Shown here: one piece after another, positions 32,794 to 44,720 of the stretch
Numbering within the stretch: position 1 is the first letter of the stretch
Layout of the letters: every line of letters begins with the position of its first letter
Source of the DNA: Rhizobium sp.
GTDB lineage: Bacteria; Pseudomonadota; Alphaproteobacteria; Rhizobiales; Rhizobiaceae
Direction: 5' to 3'
DNA: 64,000 bases
Assembly (NCBI GenBank): GCA_003527225.1
Contig: DPXQ01000085.1
Location: forward strand, 25,175 to 89,174
Program-made: the position numbers and the translations under genes
Notes under the pieces: generated by a model
Database searches by the model: none
Told to the model about the DNA's origin: nothing
Seen by the model: the letters and a program-made list of their open reading frames with translations, nothing else

Positions 32794-33675
32794 ATGAACG
32801 ATGACATTTCTAAGCGTCGGCTCGGTCGCGGTCTCGCGGCTTTGATCGGGGAGATGGATCAGCCGTTGCCCGCTGGCGATACGCGTGCGAGCATAAATCC
32901 AGACCGCACGGTGCCGATCGAGTTCATTTCGCGCAATCCCCGCAATCCGCGGCGCTATTTCGGCGAAAGCGAACTGCAGGATCTTGCCGGCTCCATTCGC
33001 CAGCATGGGATCGTGCAACCGGTTGTCGTGCGTACGCGAGAAGCGGATCGCTATGAGATCATAGCCGGCGAACGACGGTGGCGGGCCGCGCAACTGGCCG
33101 GGCTGGTCGCGATACCGGTGATCATCCGTGATGTTGACGATCGGACGGCGCTGGAGCTTGCAATTGTCGAGAACGTCCAGCGCGCGGACCTCAATCCTCT
33201 CGAAGAAGCGCTCGGCTACGAGCAGCTGATCGCGGAGCATGGTTATACGCAAAACGATCTTGGTGAGATTATTGGCAAGAGTCGCAGTCATGTCGCCAAC
33301 AGCTTGCGTCTTTTGAAGTTGCCTGATCCGGTACGTGATATGCTGGCGGACGGGAGCCTATCGGCTGGTCACGCGCGGGCTTTGGTTTCCACCCCGGATC
33401 CCGTTGCACTGGCGAAGACGATAACCGCCAAAGGTCTTTCTGTGCGTGATGCCGAGCGCCTGGCGCAAAACCATATCAAGGCGCAGAATGAGCCCACAGC
33501 TTCGGTGCCCAGGGAAACGAAGGATTCCGACACAATCGCGCTTGAGCGCAGTCTTTCGGATCGGCTTGGTCTTTTAGTGGCGATCAATCACAAGGGATCT
33601 GGCGGTCAGATCCGCATCAACTACACCTCCCTGGAGCAACTCGAAGAGATCTGCCGGCTCCTCGAAAGCCGCTGA
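32794..33675 (+). CDS. parB: Chromosome-partitioning protein ParB (Spo0J)
   Basis: 293 residues. The N-terminal CTP-binding ParB domain holds ISRNPRNPRRYF and IIAGERRWRAAQLAG. The central helix-turn-helix (TQNDLGEIIGKSRSHVANSLRLL) recognises parS, and the C-terminal dimerisation segment ends ICRLLESR. Five candidate parS sites are in the window. AGGTATAAAAAGA separates it from parA, giving a weak Shine-Dalgarno. Confidence 0.96.
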   Translation: MNDDISKRRLGRGLAALIGEMDQPLPAGDTRASINPDRTVPIEFISRNPRNPRRYFGESELQDLAGSIRQHGIVQPVVVRTREADRYEIIAGERRWRAAQLAGLVAIPVIIRDVDDRTALELAIVENVQRADLNPLEEALGYEQLIAEHGYTQNDLGEIIGKSRSHVANSLRLLKLPDPVRDMLADGSLSAGHARALVSTPDPVALAKTITAKGLSVRDAERLAQNHIKAQNEPTASVPRETKDSDTIALERSLSDRLGLLVAINHKGSGGQIRINYTSLEQLEEICRLLESR

Positions 33676-33687
33676 GGTCTTGGTAGT

Positions 33688-34737
33688 CTAACTGGTCCGC
33701 CGATTGCGCCGCGCGGATTGCAGCGTCGTGGACAGCAGTGTCTGCAAAGCGAGGTTATCCTCGAGCGCAGGCTTTTGGCGCGACTGCAATATGGCTGCTT
33801 GTATCCTAGCCGCTTCACGCCCGAGATCGGCCGAAGACCAGTTGCGCAATGCACGCTCGATGATGGGCTTGCGCCGAAAGTGAATGCCGCGCCCGAGTGT
33901 CTGTATGACTTGGGCGGGTTGCAGCCTCCGCTCGTCCATTTCAGCCCGCATGGCGTCAAGTTGCTGAAATTGCCGAAGGCAAGATTGCAGGACAAGGAAA
34001 ACGGGGGTCTTGGACGTTGCGACCTTCTGGATCGCGTGCAGGAATGCATCGGGATCGCCGTTCAGGACTGCGTCGACGATTTCGTCGGTCGAGATGCCGC
34101 TGGCATCGCCGATGATATCCCTGACATGTTCCTCATCGATCAATGACTGCCCGAGGCAATAGAGAATCAGCTTACGGATCTCGTTTCGCGACGCAATCCG
34201 GTCACCACCCAGCAAGTCGACCAGAAGCTCGCGAGCAGCCGGTGTAATCCTCAACTCAGCCGCCGAGAGTTCGGTATCGATCAGCGCGTTCAATTGCCGC
34301 GCGTCGTCCTGATAGCAGGGAATGGCTGCAATTGTCCGCGTTCCCTCGGCTGCCTTGCGAACGAGCGATCCCTTCTTGAGGTCGCCGGCCTCGACGATCA
34401 CATGGCTATTCTCCGGTGGCGCTTCGGCCAGATACAGCAGTCCATCCGCCAGGGCTTTCTCATTGGATGCGCCCTTTATCCAGACGAGCTTTTCGCCACC
34501 AAACAGGCCAAAGGAATTCACTTCATCGATCAGGCGGCCGGGATCGCCTTGTATGTCTCCGATATCGAGCCGAATGAGGGAGAAAGGGTCGTCCAGGTTG
34601 ACGCCTGTTGCCTTGGCGATGAGCGCTGCCCGCTCTGAAACAAGGCCTCGATCTTGTCCATAGACGACGAAGATCCGGTAGTGTTGCGCCGACTTATGAA
34701 GAAATGCGTCGAATTCCCCGGATTTGACTTCCGCCAT
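33688..34737 (-). CDS. holA: DNA polymerase III delta subunit
   Basis: 349 residues. The clamp-loader delta subunit opens the beta sliding clamp. An AAA-like N-domain (FVVYGQDRGLVSERA) is followed by LVDLLGGDRIASRNEIRKLILYC and a C-terminal helical collar (ALRNWSSADLGREAARIQAAI). It is the third gene of leuS-lptE-holA, a conserved order, and converges on parB with 12 bp between the stops. Confidence 0.94.
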   Translation of the reverse strand: MAEVKSGEFDAFLHKSAQHYRIFVVYGQDRGLVSERAALIAKATGVNLDDPFSLIRLDIGDIQGDPGRLIDEVNSFGLFGGEKLVWIKGASNEKALADGLLYLAEAPPENSHVIVEAGDLKKGSLVRKAAEGTRTIAAIPCYQDDARQLNALIDTELSAAELRITPAARELLVDLLGGDRIASRNEIRKLILYCLGQSLIDEEHVRDIIGDASGISTDEIVDAVLNGDPDAFLHAIQKVATSKTPVFLVLQSCLRQFQQLDAMRAEMDERRLQPAQVIQTLGRGIHFRRKPIIERALRNWSSADLGREAARIQAAILQSRQKPALEDNLALQTLLSTTLQSARRNRRTS

Positions 34738-34749
34738 TTCAACCCGGCC

Positions 34750-35265
34750 TCAGCGGCCGAGAGCCGACGCGAGATCGGTACGGATGAATTCCGCAAGCTC
34801 GCGCGCCGCACGATCCTCGCCATCACGCACTGCGCGCAGCTTGGCGAACTCCTGCGAGGGATAATCGACGACTGCAACTACCTGACGGCGGCCAGTATGC
34901 AATACTGTTGCGTCGGACGCACGCTTCAACGTGTAGTTGGCGGACACGATGACCCGACCGGCCTTCGCGGTGTCGGAAGACTGGTCCAAAAGTACTCCCA
35001 TGGTCGTCGCACTGACCTGAAGGTTAACCTCATACTCCGGATTCGCCGGTTCACCCGCGCCGCCTCCAGTCAGGAATATGAGATGGTTGCGCACTTCCTG
35101 ACCAACACGGTTGCTCGCAGCAGAATAGACGATGGAGCCGAGGCTCTCCCTCGTACCCGACGCATCGTCATAAAGCGGACGAACCTGACAGCCGGCTAGC
35201 GCCATCACCAGACCTAAACCGAGGAGGATCTTGCGAAACGGCAGGATGACGGGATCACACGACAA
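34750..35265 (-). CDS. lptE: LPS-assembly lipoprotein LptE
   Basis: 171 residues. A lipoprotein signal peptide ends in the lipobox LAGC (C26), so it is anchored in the outer membrane, where LptE plugs the LptD barrel that inserts lipopolysaccharide. CQVRPLYDD and the predicted beta strands fit the family. It starts 11 bp inside the end of leuS and stops 13 bp before holA. Confidence 0.9.
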   Translation of the reverse strand: MSCDPVILPFRKILLGLGLVMALAGCQVRPLYDDASGTRESLGSIVYSAASNRVGQEVRNHLIFLTGGGAGEPANPEYEVNLQVSATTMGVLLDQSSDTAKAGRVIVSANYTLKRASDATVLHTGRRQVVAVVDYPSQEFAKLRAVRDGEDRAARELAEFIRTDLASALGR

Positions 35266-37885
35266 TATTTACAATCCTCTGCGGTACCACGATGATCTTC
35301 TTTGGCGCTTGTCCGTTCAAGGCAGACTTTACGGTATCCAAGGCGAGAACCGCATTCTGAACCGCATTCTGATCCGCATCGCGGGCAATTGTCAATTCAG
35401 CACGTTTCTTTCCATTGATCTGCACCGGTAACACGATCTCGTTTTCCGTGACCAGATCGGTATCGAAACTTGGCCACGCCGCCTGAGCGATGAGACCGCT
35501 GTTGCCAAGGGCTTGCCAGCACTCTTCGGCCAAGTGGGGCGTCATAGGCGCAATCAGCTGAACGAGTATCTCCGACGCATTCTTGACCGCCGCAGTATAG
35601 GCATTGTCCGCCTGTCCCCCGGCAACTCTGCTCAGTGGACCGGCGAGGTCATTGACCAGCTCGTAGATGCGGGCGACGGCCTTGTTGAAGGCGAGTTTGT
35701 CGTAGTCGCCCTGGACCGCTTTGAGCGTCCGGTGCGCAACTTGCGATATCGAAAGCCCCTCCCCCTCGTTAGCCGGATTCGCGGTAACATTACGCATATA
35801 CGTGGACGCCTCAGAAATGAGACGCCAGACGCGCTGAACGAAGCGATGTGCGCCCTCGACGCCTGATTCCGACCAGATGACGTCGCGATCGGGCGGGGAG
35901 TCCGAAAGCACAAAGAAGCGCGCGGTGTCGGCACCAAAGGACGCAATAATGTCGTCTGGATCGACCACATTCTTCTTCGACTTCGACATCTTCTCGATCG
36001 AGCCGATGGTCACCTCTTCGCCCGAGGAGAGTAGGATCGCGCGGCGACCGCCCTCAGCTTCCTCGATGCGGATATCCGCTGGTGCAACCCACTGGCTGTT
36101 TGCGCCGGACCCAAGGCGATAGGTCTCGTGCACGACCATCCCCTGGGTAAAGAGCCCCTTGAAAGGTTCGCTGAGATTGACGTGGCCAGTTTCGCGCATG
36201 GCACGGGTAAAGAAGCGTGAATAGAGCAGGTGCAGGATCGCATGCTCGATGCCGCCGATATACTGATCGACCGGCAGCCAATGATCGGCCATTGCCGGAT
36301 CAGTCGGACGGTCTTCCCAGGGTGCGGTGAAGCGCGCGAAATACCAGCTCGAATCGACGAAGGTGTCCATGGTGTCGGTTTCGCGACGGGCATCCTTGCC
36401 GCATTGCGGACAGGCTACATGCCGCCAGGTCGCGTGACGGTCCAACGGATTGCCGGGGACGTCGAAGGTGACGTCGTCCGGCAGTCTCACGGGGAGATCC
36501 TTCTTCGGAACCGGTACAACGCCACAATCATTGCAATGAATGACGGGAATTGGGCAACCCCAATACCGCTGACGAGAGATGCCCCAGTCGCGAAGGCGGA
36601 AATTCACCTTGCGTTCGCCCTGGGGGGCGCCAGCCAACATGATTTCCGAGAGTCTCGTAGCAACCGTCTCGAACGCTTCCTTCGAGGTCAAACCATCCAG
36701 GAAACGGGAATTGATCATTACGCCATCGCCGTCATAGGCGACGTCGCCGATTGTAAAGGTCGCGGCGTCGGCATCTCTGGGCATGACCACGGGCATGACC
36801 GGAAGCCCATATTTACGAGCAAAATCGAGGTCGCGCTGGTCTCCCGAAGGGCAGCCAAAGATCGCGCCCGTGCCGTAGCCCATCAGCACGAAATTCGCGA
36901 TATAGACGGGGAGTTCCCAAGTGGAGTCGAACGGATGGCGGACGCGAATGCCTGTATCGATCCCCTTCTTTTCAGCAGTCTCCAAGGCGGCGAGTGACGT
37001 TCCAGCACGGCGGCATTCATCACAGAAGGCGGCGATTTCCGCGTTGTCGGCAGAAACGGCCTTGGCCAAAGGATGATCGGCGGCAATTGCCAGGAAGGAG
37101 GCACCGAAGATGGTGTCAGGCCGCGTGGTATAGACGGTTACTTCCGACAGTCCGTCCGGATAGACGTTGCCGGCAATTTCCCAGCGCAGCGACAGGCCCT
37201 CGGAGCGACCGATCCAGTTCTTCTGCATCAGCCGCACTTTTTCCGGCCATTGGTCCAGCGTATCGAGAGAATCCAGCAGATCTTGACTGAAGTCCGTGAT
37301 CTTGAAGAACCATTGGGTCAATTCGCGCTGCTCGACCAAAGCGCCGGAGCGCCAGCCGCGGCCTTCAATGACCTGCTCGTTGGCCAGGACGGTCTGGTCG
37401 ACGGGATCCCAATTGACCTTTGACTGTTTGCGGTAGACCAAGCCCTTTTCCATCATGTCGAGGAACAGATGCTGCTGGCGTTGATAATATTCCACATCGC
37501 AGGTCGCGAACTCGCGCGACCAATCCAGAGAGAGTCCCATGGATTTCAGCTGGTCACGCATGGTTGCGATGTTCTGGTAGGTCCAGTCCTTGGGATGGAC
37601 CTTGTTCTGCATGGCAGCATTCTCAGCCGGCATGCCGAAAGCGTCCCAGCCCATTGGGTGCAACACGTTATATCCACGAGCGCGCTTGTAGCGCGCAACG
37701 ACGTCGCCCATGGCATAGTTACGCACATGGCCCATGTGGATCCGTCCTGAAGGATAAGGAAACATCTCGAGGACATAGTACTTTTCGCGCTTGTCGCTAT
37801 TGTCGGTAACGAAGACGCCCCTTTCGGACCATCTTGCCTGCCAACGGGGCTCGGCATCACGCGGATTGTAACGTTCGGTAGCCAT
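35255..37885 (-). CDS. leuS: Leucyl-tRNA synthetase
   Basis: 876 residues. The class I signatures are [14 protein letters not shown] (HIGH-type, N-terminal) and EKMSKSKKN (KMSKS), with the CP1 editing domain between them ([14 protein letters not shown]). The start at [10 protein letters not shown] (37885) follows the family; an ATG three codons upstream is also possible, as no clear Shine-Dalgarno precedes either. It heads leuS-lptE-holA. Confidence 0.96.
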   Translation of the reverse strand: MATERYNPRDAEPRWQARWSERGVFVTDNSDKREKYYVLEMFPYPSGRIHMGHVRNYAMGDVVARYKRARGYNVLHPMGWDAFGMPAENAAMQNKVHPKDWTYQNIATMRDQLKSMGLSLDWSREFATCDVEYYQRQQHLFLDMMEKGLVYRKQSKVNWDPVDQTVLANEQVIEGRGWRSGALVEQRELTQWFFKITDFSQDLLDSLDTLDQWPEKVRLMQKNWIGRSEGLSLRWEIAGNVYPDGLSEVTVYTTRPDTIFGASFLAIAADHPLAKAVSADNAEIAAFCDECRRAGTSLAALETAEKKGIDTGIRVRHPFDSTWELPVYIANFVLMGYGTGAIFGCPSGDQRDLDFARKYGLPVMPVVMPRDADAATFTIGDVAYDGDGVMINSRFLDGLTSKEAFETVATRLSEIMLAGAPQGERKVNFRLRDWGISRQRYWGCPIPVIHCNDCGVVPVPKKDLPVRLPDDVTFDVPGNPLDRHATWRHVACPQCGKDARRETDTMDTFVDSSWYFARFTAPWEDRPTDPAMADHWLPVDQYIGGIEHAILHLLYSRFFTRAMRETGHVNLSEPFKGLFTQGMVVHETYRLGSGANSQWVAPADIRIEEAEGGRRAILLSSGEEVTIGSIEKMSKSKKNVVDPDDIIASFGADTARFFVLSDSPPDRDVIWSESGVEGAHRFVQRVWRLISEASTYMRNVTANPANEGEGLSISQVAHRTLKAVQGDYDKLAFNKAVARIYELVNDLAGPLSRVAGGQADNAYTAAVKNASEILVQLIAPMTPHLAEECWQALGNSGLIAQAAWPSFDTDLVTENEIVLPVQINGKKRAELTIARDADQNAVQNAVLALDTVKSALNGQAPKKIIVVPQRIVNIVV

Positions 37886-38087
37886 TTGTCGCATTTCCGG
37901 AAAATCAAGGAGGATTGGGCGTGACCTTCACCACGAAACCGTGCAAGCGTCAAGTTTTGCGGGCCTCGAGACGGAGGAAAGCGCAGCATGTGATCGGATT
38001 CACGTACGTATGCATCGTGCAGTCTTGCCTTGTGGCGTGGTGCCGCGCGATGATGGAAAATAAGTTGCGAGATGCGGACGGAAACAA

Positions 38088-38747
38088 ATGACGATTGAGA
38101 AACGGCTGGCTGAGGTTTCAATACGGATCGCACGGGCGGCGGAGAATGCAGGTCGTGAGCCGGATTCCGTTAAACTCGTTGCGGTGTCCAAGACTTTCGA
38201 CGCGGAAAGCATCCGCCCGGCAATTGCTTGCGGTCAGCGAATCTTTGGAGAGAATCGTGTCCAGGAGGCTCAACATAAGTGGCCGGAGCTGAAGTCCGAG
38301 ACGTCCGGAATCGAACTGCACCTCATCGGACCGCTGCAGTCGAACAAGGCCGGAGACGCCGTGGCCCTGTTTGATGTGATTGAAACAGTCGACCGGGAAA
38401 AGATCGCCCGTGCGCTCAGCGAGGAAATGAAGCGGCAGCGACGCTCGCTGTCTTTCTATGTTCAGGTCAATACCGGGCTGGAGCCGCAGAAGGCCGGGAT
38501 CGCACCGGACGATACAGTGGATTTCGTTCGGTTCTGCCGCGAAGATCTCGCCTTACCTATCGAGGGGCTTATGTGTATTCCGCCCGCCAATGAAAACCCC
38601 GGTCCGCATTTCGCTCTCCTGGCGAAGCTTGCCGGGGAATGCGGCCTAGACAGACTGTCGATGGGCATGTCGGGTGACTTCGAGACCGCCATCGCCTTCG
38701 GTGCTACAAGTGTGCGGGTCGGATCAGCGATCTTCGGAGTTCGGTGA
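38088..38747 (+). CDS. YggS-family PLP-binding protein (PLP homeostasis)
   Basis: 219 residues, a single TIM barrel with the PLP lysine K35 in LVAVSKTF, then FGENRVQEAQHKW and LSMGMSGDFETAIAFGATSVRVGSAIFG. The family buffers pyridoxal phosphate and affects amino acid balance; no enzyme reaction is established. It diverges from leuS with about 200 bp between. Confidence 0.93.
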   Translation: MTIEKRLAEVSIRIARAAENAGREPDSVKLVAVSKTFDAESIRPAIACGQRIFGENRVQEAQHKWPELKSETSGIELHLIGPLQSNKAGDAVALFDVIETVDREKIARALSEEMKRQRRSLSFYVQVNTGLEPQKAGIAPDDTVDFVRFCREDLALPIEGLMCIPPANENPGPHFALLAKLAGECGLDRLSMGMSGDFETAIAFGATSVRVGSAIFGVR

Positions 38748-38875
38748 CTGTCGCCGGTCCCCTGTTCGTATTGCCTTGATGGGCTAGGGCTTTCGTCGGA
38801 CTTCCCAGATCGCGACGGCGTGCCTAGTATTGCGCCAAGGTATCGCTTTGCATAGCGATCGATCGGGAGGACATC

Positions 38876-40786
38876 ATGGAAAGCAAGTATCTGGAAACCT
38901 ACCAATCGTGGAAGGGTAGTCCGGAGGCATTCTGGGAGGAGCAGGCGACCAAGATCGATTGGTTCCGGCCCGCCGACAAGGTCTTCGACGGCAACGCCGG
39001 AACTTATGGCCGGTGGTTCGTCGGTGCCGAAACCAATACGTGTCACAATTGCGTCGACCGCCATGTCGAGGCCGGTCGGGGTGAGCAGGCAGCCGTGATC
39101 TATGACAGCCCAATGACTGGCGAGAAGACGCGCTTCACTTATTACGAAGTTCTTACAGAAGTGACGGCTATTGCCGCCGTGCTGAGGAACCACGGTGTGA
39201 AGAAAGGTGACCGCGTGGTCATCTATATGCCAATGATTCCTGAAGCTGTATTCTCAATGCTCGCGTGTGCGCGGCTCGGCGCAATACACTCGGTGGTCTT
39301 CGGAGGTTTCGCCGCGCATGAGCTTGCAACCCGCATTGATGACTGCAACGCCAAGGTCGTGATCAGCGCCAGTTGTGGGTTGGAACCTGGGCGGATCGTC
39401 CCCTACAAGCCTCTGCTCGACCATGCGGTCGATATGGCGAACGTCAAGCCCGAGTATTGCTTCATCCTGCAGCGCGATCAATTGCATGCGCCGCTTCGCT
39501 ACGAGCATGGGGACGTGGATTTCGCAAAGGCGATAGAGGCGGAGCGGATCAACGGTACTGTTGTTCCATGCGAGCCGGTACTCGCAACCGACCCGCTATA
39601 TATCCTCTATACGTCTGGAACGACGGGTCAGCCGAAGGGTGTAGTTCGGGACAATGGGGGGCACATGGTGGCCTTGCAGTGGTCGATGGAGAATATTTAC
39701 GGGGTGAAGCCTGGCGAAACATTCTGGGCTGCCTCCGATATTGGCTGGGTTGTCGGCCACTCCTACATCGTCTACGGGCCGCTTTTGGCGGGCAATACCA
39801 CGGTGCTGTTCGAGGGCAAGCCGGTCGGGACGCCCGATGCCGGAACGTTCTGGCGTGTCGTTTCGGAATATGATGTGAAGACTCTGTTCACTGCCCCAAC
39901 AGCTTTCCGGGCGATCCGCCGGGACGACCCTGATGGTGAGCTTGTGCGCAAGTATGACCTTTCGGGCATGCGGGCACTGTTCTTGGCCGGGGAGCGCGCC
40001 GACACGGAGACGATCAAGTGGGCCGAGCAGATGCTCAACGTACCGGTCATCGATCACTGGTGGCAGACCGAGACTGGTTGGTCGGTCGCGGCCAACCCTG
40101 CGGGGCTCGGGTTCCTGCCCGTAAAATATGGATCTCCGGCCGTAGCTATGCCCGGATATGCCATCGAGGTGCTCGACGACTCCGGGCATCCGGTTGCCAA
40201 CGGAACGCTCGGCAATATCGTCGTCAAGCTGCCGCTACCTCCCGGCTGCCTGGTGAGCTTCTGGAATGCTGACGACCGGTTTCGCTCGACATGTCTTGAG
40301 GAATTCCCGGGCTACTACAAGACCGCGGACGCTGGCATGGTCGATGACGATGGTTATGTCTTCGTGATGGCGCGAACGGACGACATCATCAATTGCGCCG
40401 GCCATCGGCTGTCGACCGGTGCCATGGAGGAAGTTGTAGCCATGCATCCGGATGTGGCGGAATGCGCAGTCATCGGCATCGCCGATAAGTTGAAGGGGCA
40501 GATTCCCTGCGGCTTCCTGGTACTGAAGAAGAATGTTTCTCGTGAAACATCAGCCATCTTCCGTGAGGTGGTGCAGCTCGTGCGTGATGAAATTGGACCG
40601 GTGGCAGCGTTCAAGACGGTGATGGTGGTCGAGCGCTTGCCCAAGACCCGCTCGGGCAAGATCTTGCGTGGTACGATGCAGAAAATAGCTGACGGGTTGC
40701 CATGGAAAATGCCGGCAACCATAGATGATCCGGTAATCCTGGATGAAATTACGGGTGTGTTGAAACAGAACGGTATGGCCCAGTAG
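38876..40786 (+). CDS. prpE: Propionyl-CoA synthetase (propionate--CoA ligase)
   Basis: 636 residues of the acyl-CoA synthetase family. The ATP loop is YTSGTTGQPKGVV, the acyl pocket motif is DHWWQTETGW (acetyl-CoA synthetases have [10 protein letters not shown], as in acsA nearby), and the acetylatable lysine is in KTRSGKILRG. This favours propionate or related acids as substrate. GGGAGGA lies before the ATG, and a strong terminator follows. A parS-like site is embedded near residue 555. No other methylcitrate or methylmalonyl genes are adjacent. Confidence 0.85.
   Translation: MESKYLETYQSWKGSPEAFWEEQATKIDWFRPADKVFDGNAGTYGRWFVGAETNTCHNCVDRHVEAGRGEQAAVIYDSPMTGEKTRFTYYEVLTEVTAIAAVLRNHGVKKGDRVVIYMPMIPEAVFSMLACARLGAIHSVVFGGFAAHELATRIDDCNAKVVISASCGLEPGRIVPYKPLLDHAVDMANVKPEYCFILQRDQLHAPLRYEHGDVDFAKAIEAERINGTVVPCEPVLATDPLYILYTSGTTGQPKGVVRDNGGHMVALQWSMENIYGVKPGETFWAASDIGWVVGHSYIVYGPLLAGNTTVLFEGKPVGTPDAGTFWRVVSEYDVKTLFTAPTAFRAIRRDDPDGELVRKYDLSGMRALFLAGERADTETIKWAEQMLNVPVIDHWWQTETGWSVAANPAGLGFLPVKYGSPAVAMPGYAIEVLDDSGHPVANGTLGNIVVKLPLPPGCLVSFWNADDRFRSTCLEEFPGYYKTADAGMVDDDGYVFVMARTDDIINCAGHRLSTGAMEEVVAMHPDVAECAVIGIADKLKGQIPCGFLVLKKNVSRETSAIFREVVQLVRDEIGPVAAFKTVMVVERLPKTRSGKILRGTMQKIADGLPWKMPATIDDPVILDEITGVLKQNGMAQ
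40534..40549. other. parS: parS-like site 5, inside prpE
   Basis: TGTTTCTCGTGAAACA, one mismatch to parS, at the centre of the palindrome (A to T, so TCTCGTGA in place of TCACGTGA). It is read as NVSRETS in prpE, about 15.9 kb right of the predicted origin. Confidence 0.7.
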
Positions 40787-40802
40787 TCAGACCACAAAAT
40801 AA

Positions 40803-40833
40803 GCCCCGGCAGATCCGCTGCCGGGGCTTTTGC
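40803..40833 (+). terminator. Rho-independent terminator after prpE
   Basis: An 11-bp perfect stem AGCCCCGGCAG / CTGCCGGGGCT with a 5-base loop, followed by TTTT. It lies between convergent prpE and trcR and may also act on the minus strand, where TTATTTT follows. Confidence 0.88.
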
Positions 40834-40852
40834 AATACCTCCGCTGTCGGTC

Positions 40853-41554
40853 TCAGTACTGATCGTCGTCCTCGTCCTCGGGGTGGTTCGACTTGAGGGA
40901 CTTCAGCTTGGCGAAGACCGCGTTGGCGTCGATTTCCTTTTCCTCTTCCTGCTGGAAGCCGTAGCCGAGATTTTCGGTTTCGGTTGCCGACTGCAGGGTG
41001 GCGCCCAACTCGGCTGCCGTTGGCAGCGGGCGGCCCTTTGAAGCCTTCTCCACTTCGAGGTCGAGATCAATCTGACTGCAAAGTCCGAGGGTGACGGGAT
41101 CCATCGGCGTCAGGTTGGCCGAGTTCCAGTGGGTGCGATCACGAATTTGCTCGATCGTGCTCTTGGTCGTGCCGACGAGGCGCGAAATCTGCGCGTCTTT
41201 CAGTTCCGGATGGTTACGAACCAGCCACAAAATAGCGTTGGGCCGATCCTGGCGCTTGGAGACGGGGGTATAACGAGGACCACGACGCTTGGAGTCGGGA
41301 ACGCGAACTTTCGGCTCCTGCAGCTTCAGTTTGTGGTTCGGATCGGATTCGGCGCGTGCAATCTCCTCGCGGGAGAGTTGGCCAGTTGAAATAGGGTCCA
41401 GGCCCTTGATGCCCTGTGCCGCTTCTCCGTCTGCGATGGCTTTGACCTCGAGCGGATGGAGCTTGCAGAACTGGGCGATCTGGTCGAATGACAACGCGGT
41501 ATTGTCGACCAGCCATACGGCCGTTGCCTTTGGCATGAGCAATGTCTGAGCCAT
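40853..41554 (-). CDS. trcR: TrcR (DUF1013) cell-cycle transcriptional regulator
   Basis: 233 residues. MAQTLLMPKATAVWLVDNTALSFDQIAQFCKLHPLEVKAIADGE and a second helix-turn-helix-like stretch (RLVGTTKSTIEQIRDRTHW) match the alphaproteobacterial DUF1013/TrcR family, reported to act in cell-cycle transcription. The C-terminus is acidic. The start at 41554 is the family N-terminus; the frame to 41611 is not conserved. It lies between two acyl-CoA synthetase genes, without an obvious link. Confidence 0.85.
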   Translation of the reverse strand: MAQTLLMPKATAVWLVDNTALSFDQIAQFCKLHPLEVKAIADGEAAQGIKGLDPISTGQLSREEIARAESDPNHKLKLQEPKVRVPDSKRRGPRYTPVSKRQDRPNAILWLVRNHPELKDAQISRLVGTTKSTIEQIRDRTHWNSANLTPMDPVTLGLCSQIDLDLEVEKASKGRPLPTAAELGATLQSATETENLGYGFQQEEEKEIDANAVFAKLKSLKSNHPEDEDDDQY

Positions 41555-41791
41555 AGAAATAGTCCTTCTTTGCGTCCGCGCCGGGTGCCGCGGTCCGTGG
41601 GTATCAACCACAATTTCCGGAAAATAATGTGCTCTATAGCCGCAATGGGACGAGATTGCAATTCTCCAGCATGCGAATGACCTTTGTCTAATTGCTGGGT
41701 TTGCCTGACCTGCTATGAATGTGGCACATATGGCCGAAGGTGGGATCTTTCGGTCTTAAGACATACTGGCGTTCTACATGAGGAGGAGTTC

Positions 41792-43744
<1,953 letters not shown>

Positions 43745-43769
43745 TGATTCTGTGTTGATGCCGAGATCG

Positions 43770-43806
43770 AAGTCTCCCTGCTGTCCTGTGGGGAGACTTC
43801 TTCTGT
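43770..43806 (+). terminator. Probable terminator after acsA
   Basis: A 9-bp perfect stem AAGTCTCCC (43770-43778) / GGGAGACTT (43791-43799) with a 12-base loop, followed by CTTCTGTTT, an imperfect T tract. Confidence 0.55.
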
Positions 43807-43850
43807 TTCAGTCGGTCTATAAACAGGCGAGAAGTCCACAGAACGACGAT

Positions 43851-44315
43851 CTACTGGCAGGGGCGCATGTTCTTGCGGCCGCCGTCATATGGTTCGACAA
43901 GTCCCGAAGCAAGCAGCTCTTGCCCCGCATTGCGCCCATCGGCTAGCTGGATATCAGCGAGCACGCGTCCATAGTATTTGTCCCCCGATATATTCGCCAG
44001 CGAGAGGCCCGGCGACGTCGAGACCAGATCGGAAAGCGCGTCCATTGCGCGCTTTGCCGCGTGCCGATCTCCATCGCATTTCGAGCGCAGTTCAGGGGCG
44101 TCGATCCCGCGCAGCCGGACATAGGTTATGATGTAGTGCTCCGGCCATGGGGCGGCATTGACCATCAAGGTGTCGCCGTCGATCACGCGGATCAGTTCGG
44201 CTGCTACAGGTCCCGCAATTCGGCCGGATTTGCCGGGCTCGCCGGCATACAGTCTCTCCGCAGTCAGCAGAGAAAGAGTGAAAATCAAATGAGCAAATGA
44301 TCGGTGCGAGAGCAT
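43851..44315 (-). CDS. Secreted staphylococcal-nuclease-like (SNase) protein
   Basis: About 154 residues from the ATG at 44315, beginning with a signal-like hydrophobic stretch (HLIFTLSLLTAERLYA). The SNase fold motifs are RVIDGDTLMV, VRLRGIDAPEL (R67, E75) and YYGRVLADI (R117), the catalytic arginine-glutamate-arginine set, so nuclease activity is likely outside the cytoplasm. A start nine codons earlier (44342) is possible. Confidence 0.85.
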   Translation of the reverse strand: MLSHRSFAHLIFTLSLLTAERLYAGEPGKSGRIAGPVAAELIRVIDGDTLMVNAAPWPEHYIITYVRLRGIDAPELRSKCDGDRHAAKRAMDALSDLVSTSPGLSLANISGDKYYGRVLADIQLADGRNAGQELLASGLVEPYDGGRKNMRPCQ

Positions 44316-44368
44316 GAAAGGAATATATTCCGATAACCACACTCTGACAATAGGTATTTATTCATCAT

Positions 44369-44629
44369 TCAGAAGTCGATTGCACGACCCTTAATTTCCC
44401 AGTCGCCGAAACGGGCGGGATCGGCCCCGCCCCGCCCGCCGATTTCGGGCGCAGGCTTGACCACGACTGTTCGCCGCCGGCGCTCCTCGGCCTCGCTTAG
44501 TGCGCGCTTTGCTGCCGGTGAAAGTTCCTTTTGGGAGTTTTCCCCGTTCAAGGCATTGTCATTGGATACTGGATGCTGATTTCTCACGGTCGACACATCT
44601 GATGAGGTTGGTTTCGCTTCAGCGAACAT
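44369..44629 (-). CDS. SDHAF4-like (DUF1674) succinate dehydrogenase assembly factor
   Basis: 86 residues from the ATG at 44629. The C-terminal [23 protein letters not shown] is the diagnostic end of the DUF1674/SDHAF4 family, which in mitochondria helps load flavin onto succinate dehydrogenase; the N-terminal half is variable and disordered-looking. The longer frame to 44773 crosses the divergent htpX promoter and start and is rejected. Confidence 0.85.
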   Translation of the reverse strand: MFAEAKPTSSDVSTVRNQHPVSNDNALNGENSQKELSPAAKRALSEAEERRRRTVVVKPAPEIGGRGGADPARFGDWEIKGRAIDF

Positions 44630-44720
44630 TGAAAACGCATATTCAATTTTTAAATCATATTGCGTGCGCTGCGACAACAATGTTCGCAGTTTCGCATATG
44701 AGACGAAAGTGGAGCGATCG

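Noticed and set aside
33504..33519. parS-like string in parB (encoding SVPRET)
   Set aside because: About six mismatches to the 16-mer consensus and loss of the CACGTG core. It could be an eroded site but is not supportable.
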